In this document: one piece after another, positions 16,325 to 26,782 of the stretch
Position numbering within the stretch: the stretch's first letter is position 1
Layout: every line of letters begins with the position of its first letter
Origin: Sideroxydans sp.
GTDB lineage: Bacteria > Pseudomonadota > Gammaproteobacteria > Burkholderiales > Gallionellaceae
Assembly: GCA_024636935.1 (NCBI GenBank)
Contig: JAGXGC010000004.1
Span: forward strand, 143,287 to 207,286
Direction: 5' to 3'
DNA length: 64,000 nucleotides
Position numbers and translations under genes: made by a program
The notes under the pieces: generated by a model
Database searches by the model: none
Told to the model about the DNA's origin: nothing
Seen by the model: only the letters and a program-made list of their open reading frames with translations

Positions 16325-17764
16325 TTAGGCCGTTCCGCCGACGGTGAGGCCGTCGATACGCACAGTCGGCTGTCCCACGCCCACCGGCACGCTCTGCCCT
16401 TCCTTGCCGCAGGTGCCGACGCCGCTATCGAGTGACATGTCGTTGCCGATCATGCTGATGCGGGTCAACGCGTCCGGACCGTTACCGATCAAGGTGGCAC
16501 CCTTCACCGGATAGGTGACTTTGCCGTTCTCGATCATGTAAGCCTCGGTAGTGGAGAACACGAACTTGCCGCTGGTGATGTCGACCTGACCACCGCCAAA
16601 GTTGGCCGCGTACAAGCCGTGCTTGACCGAGGCGATGATCTCTTCCTGTGTCTTGTCACCGTTCATCATCATGGTGTTGGTCATGCGCGGAATCGGCAGA
16701 TGCGCGAACGATTCACGACGTGCATTACCGGTGACCGGCACCTTCATCAGGCGCGCGTTCATGCTGTCCTGCAGATAACCGCGCAGGATGCCGTCTTCGA
16801 TCAACACGGTGCGTTGCGTGAGGTTGCCTTCATCGTCGATGTTGAGTGAACCGCGTCGGTCTTTGATGGTGCCATCGTCCACCACAGTTACGCCCTTGGC
16901 CGCCACGCGTTTTCCCACGCGACCAGAGAAGGCCGAGCTACCCTTGCGATTGAAGTCGCCTTCCAGTCCGTGACCCACTGCTTCATGCAACAGGATGCCG
17001 GGCCAGCCGTTGCCGAGCACCACGGTCATGTTGCCTGCCGGTGCGGGACGCGCATCGAGATTGACTACGGCCTGATGCACCGCTTCTTTGGCATAGTGTT
17101 GCAATATCTCTTCGGTGAAATAGTCGTAACTGAAACGTCCGCCGCCACCTGCTGAACCTTGTTCGCGCTTGCCGTTGCCTTCAACGATGACTTGCAACGA
17201 GAGGCGCACCAGCGGGCGGATGTCCGCGCTCATCAATCCGTCGTTACGCGCAACCAGCACCACTTCATATTCGCCGGCCAGATTGGCCATCACCTGTGTC
17301 ACACGGGGATCGAGCGCGCGGGCGATGCGTTCCAATCTTTCCAGCAATGCCACCTTGTCGTCGGCACGCAGCGAGGCGATGGGGTCTTGCGGCAGATAGA
17401 GTTCGTGCGCTTTGCTGCGACGCAGGATGGGGGCAGTTTGGTTGCCACCTTGACGACCGATAGCACGTGTCGCGATTGCGGCTTGTTGCAATGCATTAAG
17501 CGTGATGTCGTCAGAATAAGCAAAGGCGGTCTTGTCGCCACTGACGGCACGCACCCCCACGCCTTGATCGATGCTGAAGCTACCAGATTTGACGATACCT
17601 TCTTCCAGCGCCCAACTTTCGGCACGGCTGTACTGGAAATACAGGTCAGCGTAATCGACTTTATGCGTCAGCATATTGCCGAACACTTGTTGCAGCTGGG
17701 CTGCTTTCAGGCCGTGGGCATCGAGCAGCGTTTGTTCAGCGATCTTGAGGGTACTCGCGCTCAT
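16325..17764 (-). CDS. tldD: Metalloprotease TldD
   Basis: The 479-residue product is a TldD subunit. It has the zinc-binding HEAVGH motif (in [19 protein letters not shown]) and the C-terminal block [17 protein letters not shown]. TldD works with TldE/PmbA as a heterodimer that degrades unfolded peptides and matures some peptide antibiotics; tldE is not in this window. The start codon overlaps the stop of the upstream nitrilase-family gene (ATGA), so normal translation may depend on coupling to it. That matters because the upstream gene is interrupted. Confidence 0.95.
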   Translation of the reverse strand: MSASTLKIAEQTLLDAHGLKAAQLQQVFGNMLTHKVDYADLYFQYSRAESWALEEGIVKSGSFSIDQGVGVRAVSGDKTAFAYSDDITLNALQQAAIATRAIGRQGGNQTAPILRRSKAHELYLPQDPIASLRADDKVALLERLERIARALDPRVTQVMANLAGEYEVVLVARNDGLMSADIRPLVRLSLQVIVEGNGKREQGSAGGGGRFSYDYFTEEILQHYAKEAVHQAVVNLDARPAPAGNMTVVLGNGWPGILLHEAVGHGLEGDFNRKGSSAFSGRVGKRVAAKGVTVVDDGTIKDRRGSLNIDDEGNLTQRTVLIEDGILRGYLQDSMNARLMKVPVTGNARRESFAHLPIPRMTNTMMMNGDKTQEEIIASVKHGLYAANFGGGQVDITSGKFVFSTTEAYMIENGKVTYPVKGATLIGNGPDALTRISMIGNDMSLDSGVGTCGKEGQSVPVGVGQPTVRIDGLTVGGTA

Positions 17765-18627
17765 TTCTTGTCGCAGCAGGTGCAGCTGATTGTGCGATGA
17801 GTCAAGGCAGGCAGGCTGCTGCGCAGACTCTTTTGGTATGAAGCATTCACATCGGCGATAACCACGCCGGAGCCGCGTTGCAGCTCATCCATGATGCGGC
17901 CCCAGGGATCGACGACCATGCTGTGACCGTGCGTCTCGCGTCCGTTCACATGATAGCCACCTTGTGCAGCGGCAATGACGTAGGACAGGTTCTCTATTGC
18001 ACGTGCTCGAATCAGCGGCTCCCAATGTACTTTGCCGGTGGTGGCGGTGAAAGCGGATGGCAGTACGAGTATGTCGACATTCTTCATGGCACGGAAAAGT
18101 TCAGGGAAGCGCAGGTCTTAGCAAATGGCCAGACCGATGCGACCAAATGGGCTGTCGACCACAACGACTTTGTCGCCTGCTTCTATGGTCTGAGCTTCGT
18201 TGTAACTTTCATTACCCAGCGTCAGGTTGAACAAGTGGATCTTATCGTAGCGTGCGACTGAGGCTCCGGTCTCGTCGAATACCAGCAAGCTGTTGCGCAC
18301 TTTGTTCGGTGTGTTGGATACCAGCGGCAAAGAACCCATCAGCCATATTTTGTGTTTGCGTGCGGTCTCGCTGAGAAATTTCTGGATCGGCCCCTGGCCC
18401 GGCTGTTCGCATACTTTGACCTTGTCCTGTTCGTTCATACCCATGATGGCAAAGAACTCCGGCAGAACGACCAGCTTCGCGCCCTGCCCGGCAGCATCAG
18501 CTACCAAACGTCGCGCCTCACTTAGATTGCCTTCCACATTCGGGCCGGAGGCCATCTGGATGGCGGCGACCTTGAATGCACTTTGTTGTGCGGCGATGCG
18601 GGCTTGGGTGGAATCAAGAGAGCTCAT
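17761..18627 (-). pseudogene. Carbon-nitrogen hydrolase (Nit family) with in-frame stop after the catalytic Cys
   Basis: The full frame would give 288 residues of the nitrilase/Nit1 family: VVLPEFFA with the catalytic Glu, then YDKIHLFN with the Lys, then GLAIC with the catalytic Cys. The next codon is TAA (18120-18118), where relatives have Tyr in CYDLRFPEL. The same frame continues without shift as DLRFPELFRAMKNVDILVLPSAFT and runs to the tldD overlap. One base change from TAC or TAT explains it. The family acts on deaminated glutathione or omega-amides. Both halves look otherwise intact, so the mutation is recent or a sequence error; the product as written ends at residue 169. Confidence 0.85.
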
Positions 18628-18664
18628 GTTGTCAGTGCTTTCAGTTGGAATATGTTGTGAGATT

Positions 18665-21600
18665 TTATTGATTTGGTTCAGTCACAGCTTGCGAACCGGC
18701 TGCGCCGCTCCGTTCTACCTTCGGATCGGCCCAACTGCCGCTGACATTGTAGTCAAACGACACCAGCTTATCGAGCGGATCGCGCAGAAGTTTGTTTGTA
18801 AGCAACACCCCCACGCCGATAGCCGGCCCGGCAGCGAAGGACAACAACGAAATATTGTCACCGATGGCAGGCAACACCCGCACCTTGAGATCCTGCGTCT
18901 CACGCGTCAGATCGACTTCGCCTTTAAGCGTGACTTTGGCGGATGAGCCAATCATCTCGAAATCATCGGTTTTCAACAGTCCATTCTGAATGACCGCCTC
19001 GCCCTTGATACTGCTGAACTCGAAGCCCGGTGTGAACACATCGGTGAAATCAAGCGAAATGCGTTTGGGTATCGATTGCAGACTTAGCACGCCCAGCAGT
19101 TTCGCCGCCCCGGGATCGACCTGCAGGAATCGCCCTTTGCCGGTCGTCAATTGCAGACTGCCGTTCAAACTAGGAAAGTCGAAGGCATCAGGAGAGCCGC
19201 GCCAGTGCAGTTCACTCACCAACAGGCCGCCGCCGCCCGTCAAGCTTTCCGGATAACCTGAGCGTGCAAGGATACGGCCAGCGTCAGCGATCTCGATGCG
19301 TACGCTAAGCTCTGTCTCGCCCTGCATAGGACGCCAGCGTCCGCCGAGGTTCACCACTCCATCCGGATTGGTCAGACGCATTCTTTTCAGGACAGCGTCG
19401 CCTGCTTCATCATCCAGCAGCAGCTCCAGCTTGCCCAGTTGCCGCCCCTTCCATGTCAGTTGGTCGATGACCAGATCTATCTCCGGCATGGAGATCGCCT
19501 CAGCCACCGCTGGCGGCACATCCCGCGGAAGGTCGGGCTGCGGCGCAGTTGCCTCTTCGCCCAGCATGAGATGCTTCAGACGTACATACAGTTTGCCTTC
19601 GTCCTGAGGTTGCCAGATCAGATCGCCGCTCACTTCACGCGCATCAAGCCGGGTACTGATCAGGCCGTTGCGTCCGCTACCGCGCACGCGCAAGTCATGC
19701 AATGCACTGCCGTATCCTTGTACTTCATCGATATTCACATCGATACCGGCGATATTGGGCAGTACACCTTCGCCATCCGGAAATGATGACCAGCCGCTCC
19801 AGCCTTGCGCAGAGAAATAGGGCAATTGTCCGTTGATCCAGATGCCATCCTTGCTCGGAACATCTAAGACTTTCCCCAGCGCGATGTTGCCGCGTTTGAT
19901 GTTCATGTGACCGGACTCGGTCTCATTGCGAGCCAGCTCGACCTTGAAGATGTCGCCGTAACGAAATTTCAACAGATCATTTCGTGCATCGATGTCCTGC
20001 AGGTCGAAGCGCAGGGCTACACGCTGCGCTGATTGCTTGTCGAACGGCTGCGGCAGGCTGGAACTTAAGCCCAATAAATCAGAGCTTATATTGATGTTTG
20101 CCAGCTTGTTTTTGACACGGATCTCTGCCAACCAGCCGGTCTTGCCATGCAAACGCCTCAACAGGGGATAGCCGTAGGTACCGTAAAGCACATCGGCATC
20201 CATCTTGCCGTTCGCATTCACAAGTAGTACATCGCCATCATTGCGCAATGAGACGCGCGCGGGGCCTCCGAGTATCTGCGCTGTAACACCCTCGGCATTG
20301 ATACTTTGTTCGGTGAAGGTCAGGCTACCTTTCGCCTTGTGCAGAAGCGGGATACTGCCCCCCAGATCGATCTCATTGTCATCGACGAGATAACTGCCTT
20401 TTACACGCGTATGACCTTCTCCGCTGAGCGGGATGTCCAGCCGCAGTTTCAGCAACCCACGTCCTTTGGCGTGGAAGTCATCGGTGTATCCATCTAGGTA
20501 TTTGCGCACCGGACTGCTGCGGATATAGTCCAGCGAATGCTCGGTTAGACCCGCGGCCTCGCCGTCAACTTCCAACACAAGTGCATCAGACAAGATATCT
20601 GGCAAGGCAACGCGCACATTCTGCAAGGCCGCACCCACCGTTTCGGCCTTGGTAGCACGCACTTCCAGTAGGCGCCCTTGAATCAGCAGATCTGCCTTGG
20701 CTTTTTCGATACGCGGCCAGCCAGAATCAAATTCAATGGCGACATCGCGCGCCTTGGCGGTGATACGGAACAGGCCCTGCTTGTTGTCTGGAAACGGGAA
20801 ATCGTTCAAATCACCGCGCACATGCAACTGAAATGAATCTGCCGTCCCACCCTGCAAACCGGTCTGCAACCAATGGTATGTCTTGTCATTGAAGGCATGC
20901 ATCGGGATGTAACGTGCTGCATTCTTTACCTCGGCGCGTGTCAGGCTGACTGTCATATCGGCGATGCCAGGGCCATCGTTGATCTGATAACTGCCATACA
21001 CGGTGCCTTCTGCATCCGCATTGGAGACCAGCACCTTGTTCAGTTTTAGGTCCCAGCCATGCTGGCTGTTACGTTGCCAGTCAAGCTGGCCGTATAGCCG
21101 GTCAAAAGTCAGCGACTCAGACAGAAAGCCCGGCGCCTGCACTCGCAATTTTCGGCTGTCTATATTCAATATCCCATCGCTGTCGTTGCCCTCAACCGTG
21201 CCGCTCAAGCCCGAAATGGACGGCCATTCACCGACTTGCTTCAGGCCGATCTGATCGAATTTGGCGTGGATCTGATAGCGCTGCAACTTTTCCAGATCAC
21301 CCTGCCAACTTAGTTGCAGGTCGCTCACTTTTCCTTGCGGCGAAAAGTCAGTCAGCTTGCGTTTGATGTCTTCCGCCAAAGGCAGGTAGACCAGCAGGCG
21401 ATTGATGTCAGCCAGATTCAGAACGTTTACTTTGACTTCGCCCGAGGCGGAACGGTATCCGCTCTTGGCCGAGAAATTGAGCAAGAAGTCTGTCGATTGC
21501 AAAATAAAACCATTGTTCGTGCGCAACGACAATTTTTCGCTGGATACTTCGAATCCGCTATTCGACTGTTGCCAACCCAAGCGGCCTTGCATGCGCTGCA

Positions 21601-22501
21601 GCACTAAGTCAGGCAGGTCTTCCGCCAAGCGAACATCGACTGCATGCAGATCCACATCAGCTTGCATAGTCAGCGGCAAACCTTCTGCCATGCCCAGCCA
21701 GATGCGCAGCCCACCGCTCCCCTTTTTTAGAAAAGACGGCAAATCGAACCATGTGCGCCAAGCCGCCACATCAGTGTGATCCACTCGGGCGTATATCTCG
21801 CCTTTCCAGCCATTGGCATCGGCAAAACTGTCGCCCATCAGATCTGCACGCAGATCAATAGGGGTTCCCAATACTGTAGGCGGCGTAGCGTTCAATGCGA
21901 ATCGATGGTGACCGCGTCGATTCTGGATGATGAGATCAATATTCTCGAACGAGACCGGTGGTGCATTTCGCATCTCGTCCTGCCATACGAGGCTGCCATT
22001 GCGCACGACTATCAGTGACTGATGCAACAGCCAGTCTGCGCTCTTTGCGTCCGAACTTAGGCCACTCTGTCCATTGGAAGAGATACCGGCCACAAAGCGA
22101 TTCCCGGCCGCATCACGCCGCACCAACAGTTGAGGACTTTCAATTTCCAGACTTTGAAAGCGCAGTTCGCCGAAAAATAAAGTTGTCCATGCCACTGCGT
22201 TTCTCATCAAGGGAAACTGCAATGCAGTTTCCCCCTGCTCGTCCAGAATACGCACATCCGACATCAACAGACGGGGACGAAAACCGTGCCAGTCAGCTTC
22301 TATGTGAGCGATAGTGACCTGTCGGCCAACGGCAGAACTTGCAGCGAGTTCGATAATGGAATGATAGCGTTCAACGCCGGGCAACACCCAGTAACGCAGC
22401 GTCAACAGGCCGCCCGCTCCGATCAAGATAAACAGCAGGAGTAGCAAACGGGAAAGTTTCCATGTGCCAATCGCGGTAAAACGAAGCGCGAGTTTCAGCA
22501 T
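18665..22501 (-). CDS. yhdP: YhdP family (TIGR02099) envelope protein, AsmA-like
   Basis: The 1278-residue product has one N-terminal membrane helix (LLLLLFILIGAGGLLTLRYW) and a very long periplasmic part rich in alternating beta strands. The AsmA-type C-terminal region includes GVLSLQSIPKRISLDFTDVF and ends in a hydrophobic block LLSFAAGPAIGVGVLL. YhdP, TamB and YdbH are thought to carry phospholipids between the membranes. The start MLKLALRF is chosen over an upstream frame that runs into glnE; a clear ribosome-binding site is not seen. Gene order yhdP, nitrilase, tldD is usual for betaproteobacteria. Confidence 0.9.
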   Translation of the reverse strand: MLKLALRFTAIGTWKLSRLLLLLFILIGAGGLLTLRYWVLPGVERYHSIIELAASSAVGRQVTIAHIEADWHGFRPRLLMSDVRILDEQGETALQFPLMRNAVAWTTLFFGELRFQSLEIESPQLLVRRDAAGNRFVAGISSNGQSGLSSDAKSADWLLHQSLIVVRNGSLVWQDEMRNAPPVSFENIDLIIQNRRGHHRFALNATPPTVLGTPIDLRADLMGDSFADANGWKGEIYARVDHTDVAAWRTWFDLPSFLKKGSGGLRIWLGMAEGLPLTMQADVDLHAVDVRLAEDLPDLVLQRMQGRLGWQQSNSGFEVSSEKLSLRTNNGFILQSTDFLLNFSAKSGYRSASGEVKVNVLNLADINRLLVYLPLAEDIKRKLTDFSPQGKVSDLQLSWQGDLEKLQRYQIHAKFDQIGLKQVGEWPSISGLSGTVEGNDSDGILNIDSRKLRVQAPGFLSESLTFDRLYGQLDWQRNSQHGWDLKLNKVLVSNADAEGTVYGSYQINDGPGIADMTVSLTRAEVKNAARYIPMHAFNDKTYHWLQTGLQGGTADSFQLHVRGDLNDFPFPDNKQGLFRITAKARDVAIEFDSGWPRIEKAKADLLIQGRLLEVRATKAETVGAALQNVRVALPDILSDALVLEVDGEAAGLTEHSLDYIRSSPVRKYLDGYTDDFHAKGRGLLKLRLDIPLSGEGHTRVKGSYLVDDNEIDLGGSIPLLHKAKGSLTFTEQSINAEGVTAQILGGPARVSLRNDGDVLLVNANGKMDADVLYGTYGYPLLRRLHGKTGWLAEIRVKNKLANINISSDLLGLSSSLPQPFDKQSAQRVALRFDLQDIDARNDLLKFRYGDIFKVELARNETESGHMNIKRGNIALGKVLDVPSKDGIWINGQLPYFSAQGWSGWSSFPDGEGVLPNIAGIDVNIDEVQGYGSALHDLRVRGSGRNGLISTRLDAREVSGDLIWQPQDEGKLYVRLKHLMLGEEATAPQPDLPRDVPPAVAEAISMPEIDLVIDQLTWKGRQLGKLELLLDDEAGDAVLKRMRLTNPDGVVNLGGRWRPMQGETELSVRIEIADAGRILARSGYPESLTGGGGLLVSELHWRGSPDAFDFPSLNGSLQLTTGKGRFLQVDPGAAKLLGVLSLQSIPKRISLDFTDVFTPGFEFSSIKGEAVIQNGLLKTDDFEMIGSSAKVTLKGEVDLTRETQDLKVRVLPAIGDNISLLSFAAGPAIGVGVLLTNKLLRDPLDKLVSFDYNVSGSWADPKVERSGAAGSQAVTEPNQ

Positions 22502-22606
22502 CGTGCGACGGCGCGCAGGATTTCGCGACGAATTGAAAATCCAAGAGACATGGAAGACTATAATGTGATGCAAAATGTACGATTTGTATTTTAACCGAAT
22601 CCCGCC

Positions 22607-25300
22607 ATGAAAAACCCCGAACCTATCCTCGATTTCGATCAACTCGTCATGCATGCCGCCCAGTGCAGCCGTTATTTTTCACGGCTACTGGAAGCTGAGC
22701 CGGCTTGGCTGGAAATCTTGCGCGCAGAGCATGACACTCCTGCCGAGGAAACTTTGATCCGCCGCTGGCTGGACGAACTGCCCACTGGGGATGAAGACCA
22801 GCTTTCACGTGCGTTACGCATGCTTCGTAAACGAGTGATGCTGCACCTGATCCTGCGCGATCTGGGCGGTTTGTGCGGCTTGGAAGAAGTGATGAACGCC
22901 ATGACTGCGCTGGCCGAGCTGGCTGTACAGCGTGCGCAGGCGTTGATGATGGAAGCCTTGAGCACACAATTCGGCCAGCCGATCGGCGCTGAAAGCGGCG
23001 AGCCGCAGCAGATGCTGGTGATCGGCATGGGCAAGTTGGGAGGCGGCGAGCTCAATGTCTCTTCCGACATCGACCTCATCTTCACCTATGCGGAAGAAGG
23101 CGAGACAAACGGTAGCCGCACCTTGTCCAATCACGAATTCTTTAGTCGTCTTGGACGCAAAGTGATCGCACTGGTGAATGACCTCACGGCCGATGGCTAT
23201 GTGTTTCGCGTTGATATGCGCCTGCGACCTTATGGCGACAGCGGGCCACTAGCGATGAGTTTCGCTGCTCTGGAAGAATATCTGGTCGCACAAGGACGGG
23301 AATGGGAGCGCTATGCATGGATCAAAGCGCGAGTGATCTCTCCGCCCGGTGATGCGAGCATCGCCGAACTGGAAAAACTGGCACAGCCATTCGTATTCCG
23401 CAAATATCTGGATTTCGGCGCTTTTGACTCCATGCGAAAACTGCACGTGCAGATACGCGCGGAAGTTGTGCGCCGCGACCGTCAGGACAACATCAAGCTG
23501 GGCTCGGGCGGCATCCGCGAGATCGAATTCATCGCACAGGTGTTCCAACTGATACGCGGCGGCCGCGACGCCAGACTGCGCATCAAGCCAACGCGAAAAG
23601 TTTTGCAACTTCTGGCACAGGAAGGCGAACTACAAGCCGACGTGGTGAAAAAACTGGATGAAAGCTATGTATTCCTGCGCAATCTGGAGCACCGATTGCA
23701 ATATCTGGATGACCAGCAGACGCAGATGCTGCCAGAAGGGGAAGAGCAGAGATCCATCATCGCACGCGCCATGGGCTATACCGACTACGCCATGTTGCTA
23801 GCTGAGTTGGACCCGCTGCGCGAATTCGTCAGAACACAATTCGAAGCCGTGTTCGGCAGCAAACAGGGCAACGCAGACGACAGCCTGTGGCAAGAAAATA
23901 GCGAGCATGATGCGCTCGCGGCTGAGCTGAGCACATTGGGCTATACCGAAGCACTCGAACTTGCCGACATCCTGCTACAGATGCGCGCCAGCAGCCGTTA
24001 CCGCCAATTGCCGGAGATCAGCCGGCAACGCATGGATAGTCTGGTGCCAAGATTCATCAAATCATGCGCTACTGAAGCTCAGGCCGATGCCGCATTACGC
24101 CGTGCACTCAATCTATTGGAGGCTATCGCACGCCGCGCTGCTTATCTGGCTTTTTTGGCCGAATATCCACAAGCCCTGCCCCGCTTGATTCGCATCCTGG
24201 GCGCTAGCGCTTGGGCAGGTGACTATCTGACCCAACACCCTATCTTGCTGGATGAATTGCTGGACACACGGGAACTGTACGCCCCGCCAGATTGGAAAGC
24301 CCTGGACGAACAGTTACTGGAACAACTCGATGCTCATCACGGTGATACCGAACGCGAGATGGATGTGCTGCGGCAGTTCCGTCAGGTGCAGACATTCCAC
24401 TTGCTGGCGATGGATCTGCAAGGGGTGCTGCCTCTGGAAAAACTGAGCGACCATATCAGCGATCTGGCAGACCTGATTCTGCGTCATGTACTGCGCCTAT
24501 GCTGGCGGGATGCACGCAAAAAACACTGCGAACAACCCAGATTCGCAGTGATTGCCTACGGCAAACTAGGCGGCAAAGAACTGGGCTATTCATCCGACCT
24601 TGACTTGGTGTTCCTGTTCGATGATGACGATGCCGATGCTGGGCAGAACTATGCCCGACTGGGACAACGCATCAATACGTTGATCTCCAGCCATACCGCA
24701 GCGGGCCGTTTGTATGAAGTGGACTTACGCTTACGCCCCAATGGTGATAGCGGGCTATTGGTCAGCTCGACCGAAGCTTTTGAAAGCTACCAACGAGAAC
24801 ATGCATGGGTATGGGAGCATCAAGCGCTAACGCGCGCGCGCTTTTGTGCCGGCGATGCGGCTGTCGGTGAGAAATTCGAGCAGATACGAAAATCGATCCT
24901 ATGCCTGCCGCGGGATATTGAGAAACTGAAGAACGATGTACGTGAGATGCGCCAGAAGATGCACGACGGACACCCGAATCATTCCGAACTGTTCGACATC
25001 AAACACGACAGCGGTGGCATGGTGGATATCGAATTCATGGTGCAGTTTCTGGTGTTGGCCTATGCCGCACAACATCCGGAATTAGCCGCGAACAGCGGTA
25101 ATCTGGCATTACTGCAAACAGCGGCAGACCTAAAACTGATCGATCATGACATCAGCACCGCCTTGCAAGCGCACTACCGAGAGTTACGCCGCTTGCAGCA
25201 TCAGATGCGATTGAACAACCAGTCTCCTTGCCGCATCGAGCCGGGCAGGCTGGATACAGCCGAAGTCAAAGCCTTGTGGAGGGTACTGCTAGAGCAGTAA
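22607..25300 (+). CDS. glnE: Bifunctional glutamine synthetase adenylyltransferase/deadenylase
   Basis: The 897-residue enzyme adds AMP to, or removes it from, glutamine synthetase according to PII status, tuning nitrogen assimilation. Both nucleotidyltransferase halves are present: GKLGGGELNVSSDIDLIF in the N-terminal (removase) domain and YGKLGGKELGYSSDLDLVF in the C-terminal (transferase) domain, each with the G-x-D-x-D metal site. The regulatory helical part lies between. It is slightly shorter than the E. coli protein. It is divergent from yhdP over about 105 bases and ends exactly where the convergent cyclase gene ends. Confidence 0.96.
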   Translation: MKNPEPILDFDQLVMHAAQCSRYFSRLLEAEPAWLEILRAEHDTPAEETLIRRWLDELPTGDEDQLSRALRMLRKRVMLHLILRDLGGLCGLEEVMNAMTALAELAVQRAQALMMEALSTQFGQPIGAESGEPQQMLVIGMGKLGGGELNVSSDIDLIFTYAEEGETNGSRTLSNHEFFSRLGRKVIALVNDLTADGYVFRVDMRLRPYGDSGPLAMSFAALEEYLVAQGREWERYAWIKARVISPPGDASIAELEKLAQPFVFRKYLDFGAFDSMRKLHVQIRAEVVRRDRQDNIKLGSGGIREIEFIAQVFQLIRGGRDARLRIKPTRKVLQLLAQEGELQADVVKKLDESYVFLRNLEHRLQYLDDQQTQMLPEGEEQRSIIARAMGYTDYAMLLAELDPLREFVRTQFEAVFGSKQGNADDSLWQENSEHDALAAELSTLGYTEALELADILLQMRASSRYRQLPEISRQRMDSLVPRFIKSCATEAQADAALRRALNLLEAIARRAAYLAFLAEYPQALPRLIRILGASAWAGDYLTQHPILLDELLDTRELYAPPDWKALDEQLLEQLDAHHGDTEREMDVLRQFRQVQTFHLLAMDLQGVLPLEKLSDHISDLADLILRHVLRLCWRDARKKHCEQPRFAVIAYGKLGGKELGYSSDLDLVFLFDDDDADAGQNYARLGQRINTLISSHTAAGRLYEVDLRLRPNGDSGLLVSSTEAFESYQREHAWVWEHQALTRARFCAGDAAVGEKFEQIRKSILCLPRDIEKLKNDVREMRQKMHDGHPNHSELFDIKHDSGGMVDIEFMVQFLVLAYAAQHPELAANSGNLALLQTAADLKLIDHDISTALQAHYRELRRLQHQMRLNNQSPCRIEPGRLDTAEVKALWRVLLEQ

Positions 25301-26614
25301 TCAAGCAACGGCGGGAGATCCGCCTTGTGGCAACTGATAAATATTGTTCTTGCTTGAATCATTCGGCGAGTCTGCATGACCGACCAAACGGTAAGAGGTC
25401 ATCTCTCCCTTACCCTTGACGTTCAACACATTAGGCGGCTCGAACAAATATTCATGACGGAGACGGTTGTAGGTCAGGCGGTCAGTCAAGATATGTCCGG
25501 ATTTCGCATCGTCAGTCAGGCGGCTGGCAATGTTCACCGTATCGCCCCACAGGTCATAGATGAAACGCTTAGTGCCGATCACACCCGCCACCACTGGACC
25601 TGTGGCGATACCGATGTGTACACCGAGATTTCGCTTGGCGGCCAGAGGATGCTTGTTGATGAACTCAATCATCTCCATTCCCATGCTCACCACATCAGCT
25701 GCGTAATCAGGACGCTCACGCGTCAACCCCCCAACCACCATATAGGCATCGCCTATGGTTTTGATCTTCTCAAGCCCGTACTTTTCAGACAACTCGTCAA
25801 AGCCGGAGAACACCGTATTGAGCAGGCCGACCATCTGCTCAGGAGACATCTGCTCCGTAAGCTGGGTAAAGTTAACCAGATCAGCGAACATCACAGTCAC
25901 ATCAGCGTAACCGTCAGCGATCAGTCCCTCGTTACTCTTCAGTCGCTCGGCAATATTGGATGGCAGCACGTTGAACAGCACACGCTCAGACTTCTTCTGC
26001 TCTTCCGCCAGCAAGGCATGTTGTTCATCCAGCTGGTGCTTGATCTTCTCGGTCTCTATAACGAAGTAGCGCACCAAAAAATACAGGATGGCAGACATCG
26101 CAGCAAAGTTGAGTGCAAAGAAAAAACCGATAGTATTTAGCGGAATGCCTGTCGTTACACCGGTCCCCAGATAGAAATCGAAGAAACCGGACACCGCCGT
26201 CAACACCATATAGGCCACGAACCAGGGGACAGATTCCTTCCAACTGGATACCACCAGTGCGCCGATCGGCGCCAGCAGCGCCCAAAGGGCCACACCACTG
26301 GAAGTGATTGAGCTGCCAATGCTCCATTGCATGATAAAAGGCGCAAACAGGAACAAATTCAACTGCACGAAACGCAGCACTTCGAAATTGCGCGTTTTCA
26401 TGTAATAGACCAATGATCCGACCGAGATGACCTGATACACCAGTGGCACATTGCTGGAGAAGTTCAGGCCCATCATCCAATAGATCGCCAGCCAGAACAT
26501 GACCGCAAAAGTCATGAAGGCCGCAGCAAAGATGAGTAGGCTCTTGCGCAGTTTGTCTTCCTGCGTATCGAGAATCTCAGGGTTGATTTGTTCTGAAGTG
26601 ATGTGCTGCACCAT
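25301..26614 (-). CDS. Membrane-bound class III adenylate cyclase
   Basis: The 437-residue product has six predicted membrane helices in the first 195 residues, a short coiled coil (EKIKHQLDEQHALLAEEQKKSERVL) and a C-terminal class III cyclase domain. VMFADLVNFT holds the first metal Asp, and IKTIGDAYMVVGG the second. The purine-selecting residues are Lys (in EKIKTIGD) and Asp (in DLWGDTVNIASRL), which favour ATP over GTP, so the likely product is cAMP. The stop directly abuts that of glnE with no spacer. Confidence 0.9.
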   Translation of the reverse strand: MVQHITSEQINPEILDTQEDKLRKSLLIFAAAFMTFAVMFWLAIYWMMGLNFSSNVPLVYQVISVGSLVYYMKTRNFEVLRFVQLNLFLFAPFIMQWSIGSSITSSGVALWALLAPIGALVVSSWKESVPWFVAYMVLTAVSGFFDFYLGTGVTTGIPLNTIGFFFALNFAAMSAILYFLVRYFVIETEKIKHQLDEQHALLAEEQKKSERVLFNVLPSNIAERLKSNEGLIADGYADVTVMFADLVNFTQLTEQMSPEQMVGLLNTVFSGFDELSEKYGLEKIKTIGDAYMVVGGLTRERPDYAADVVSMGMEMIEFINKHPLAAKRNLGVHIGIATGPVVAGVIGTKRFIYDLWGDTVNIASRLTDDAKSGHILTDRLTYNRLRHEYLFEPPNVLNVKGKGEMTSYRLVGHADSPNDSSKNNIYQLPQGGSPAVA

Positions 26615-26782
26615 GCTGCCCCTTGTCTATGCCAGACATAATGCTCGCGATGTTACCCGAAGCGGCTCCAAAGTGATATGCCCCATATGAAGGATTTGAA
26701 GTTCGCACACCTTCATTATCGTCACGGAAACAGCTAGAATCCCCACCCCGAATTAAAATCCAACGCTTTCAAGGAAATCATC

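Noticed and set aside
17761-18627. Reading the nitrilase halves as two separate genes
   Set aside because: Both halves are in the same frame and join perfectly at the CYDLRFPEL motif except for the stop codon; the second half lacks its own start signal.
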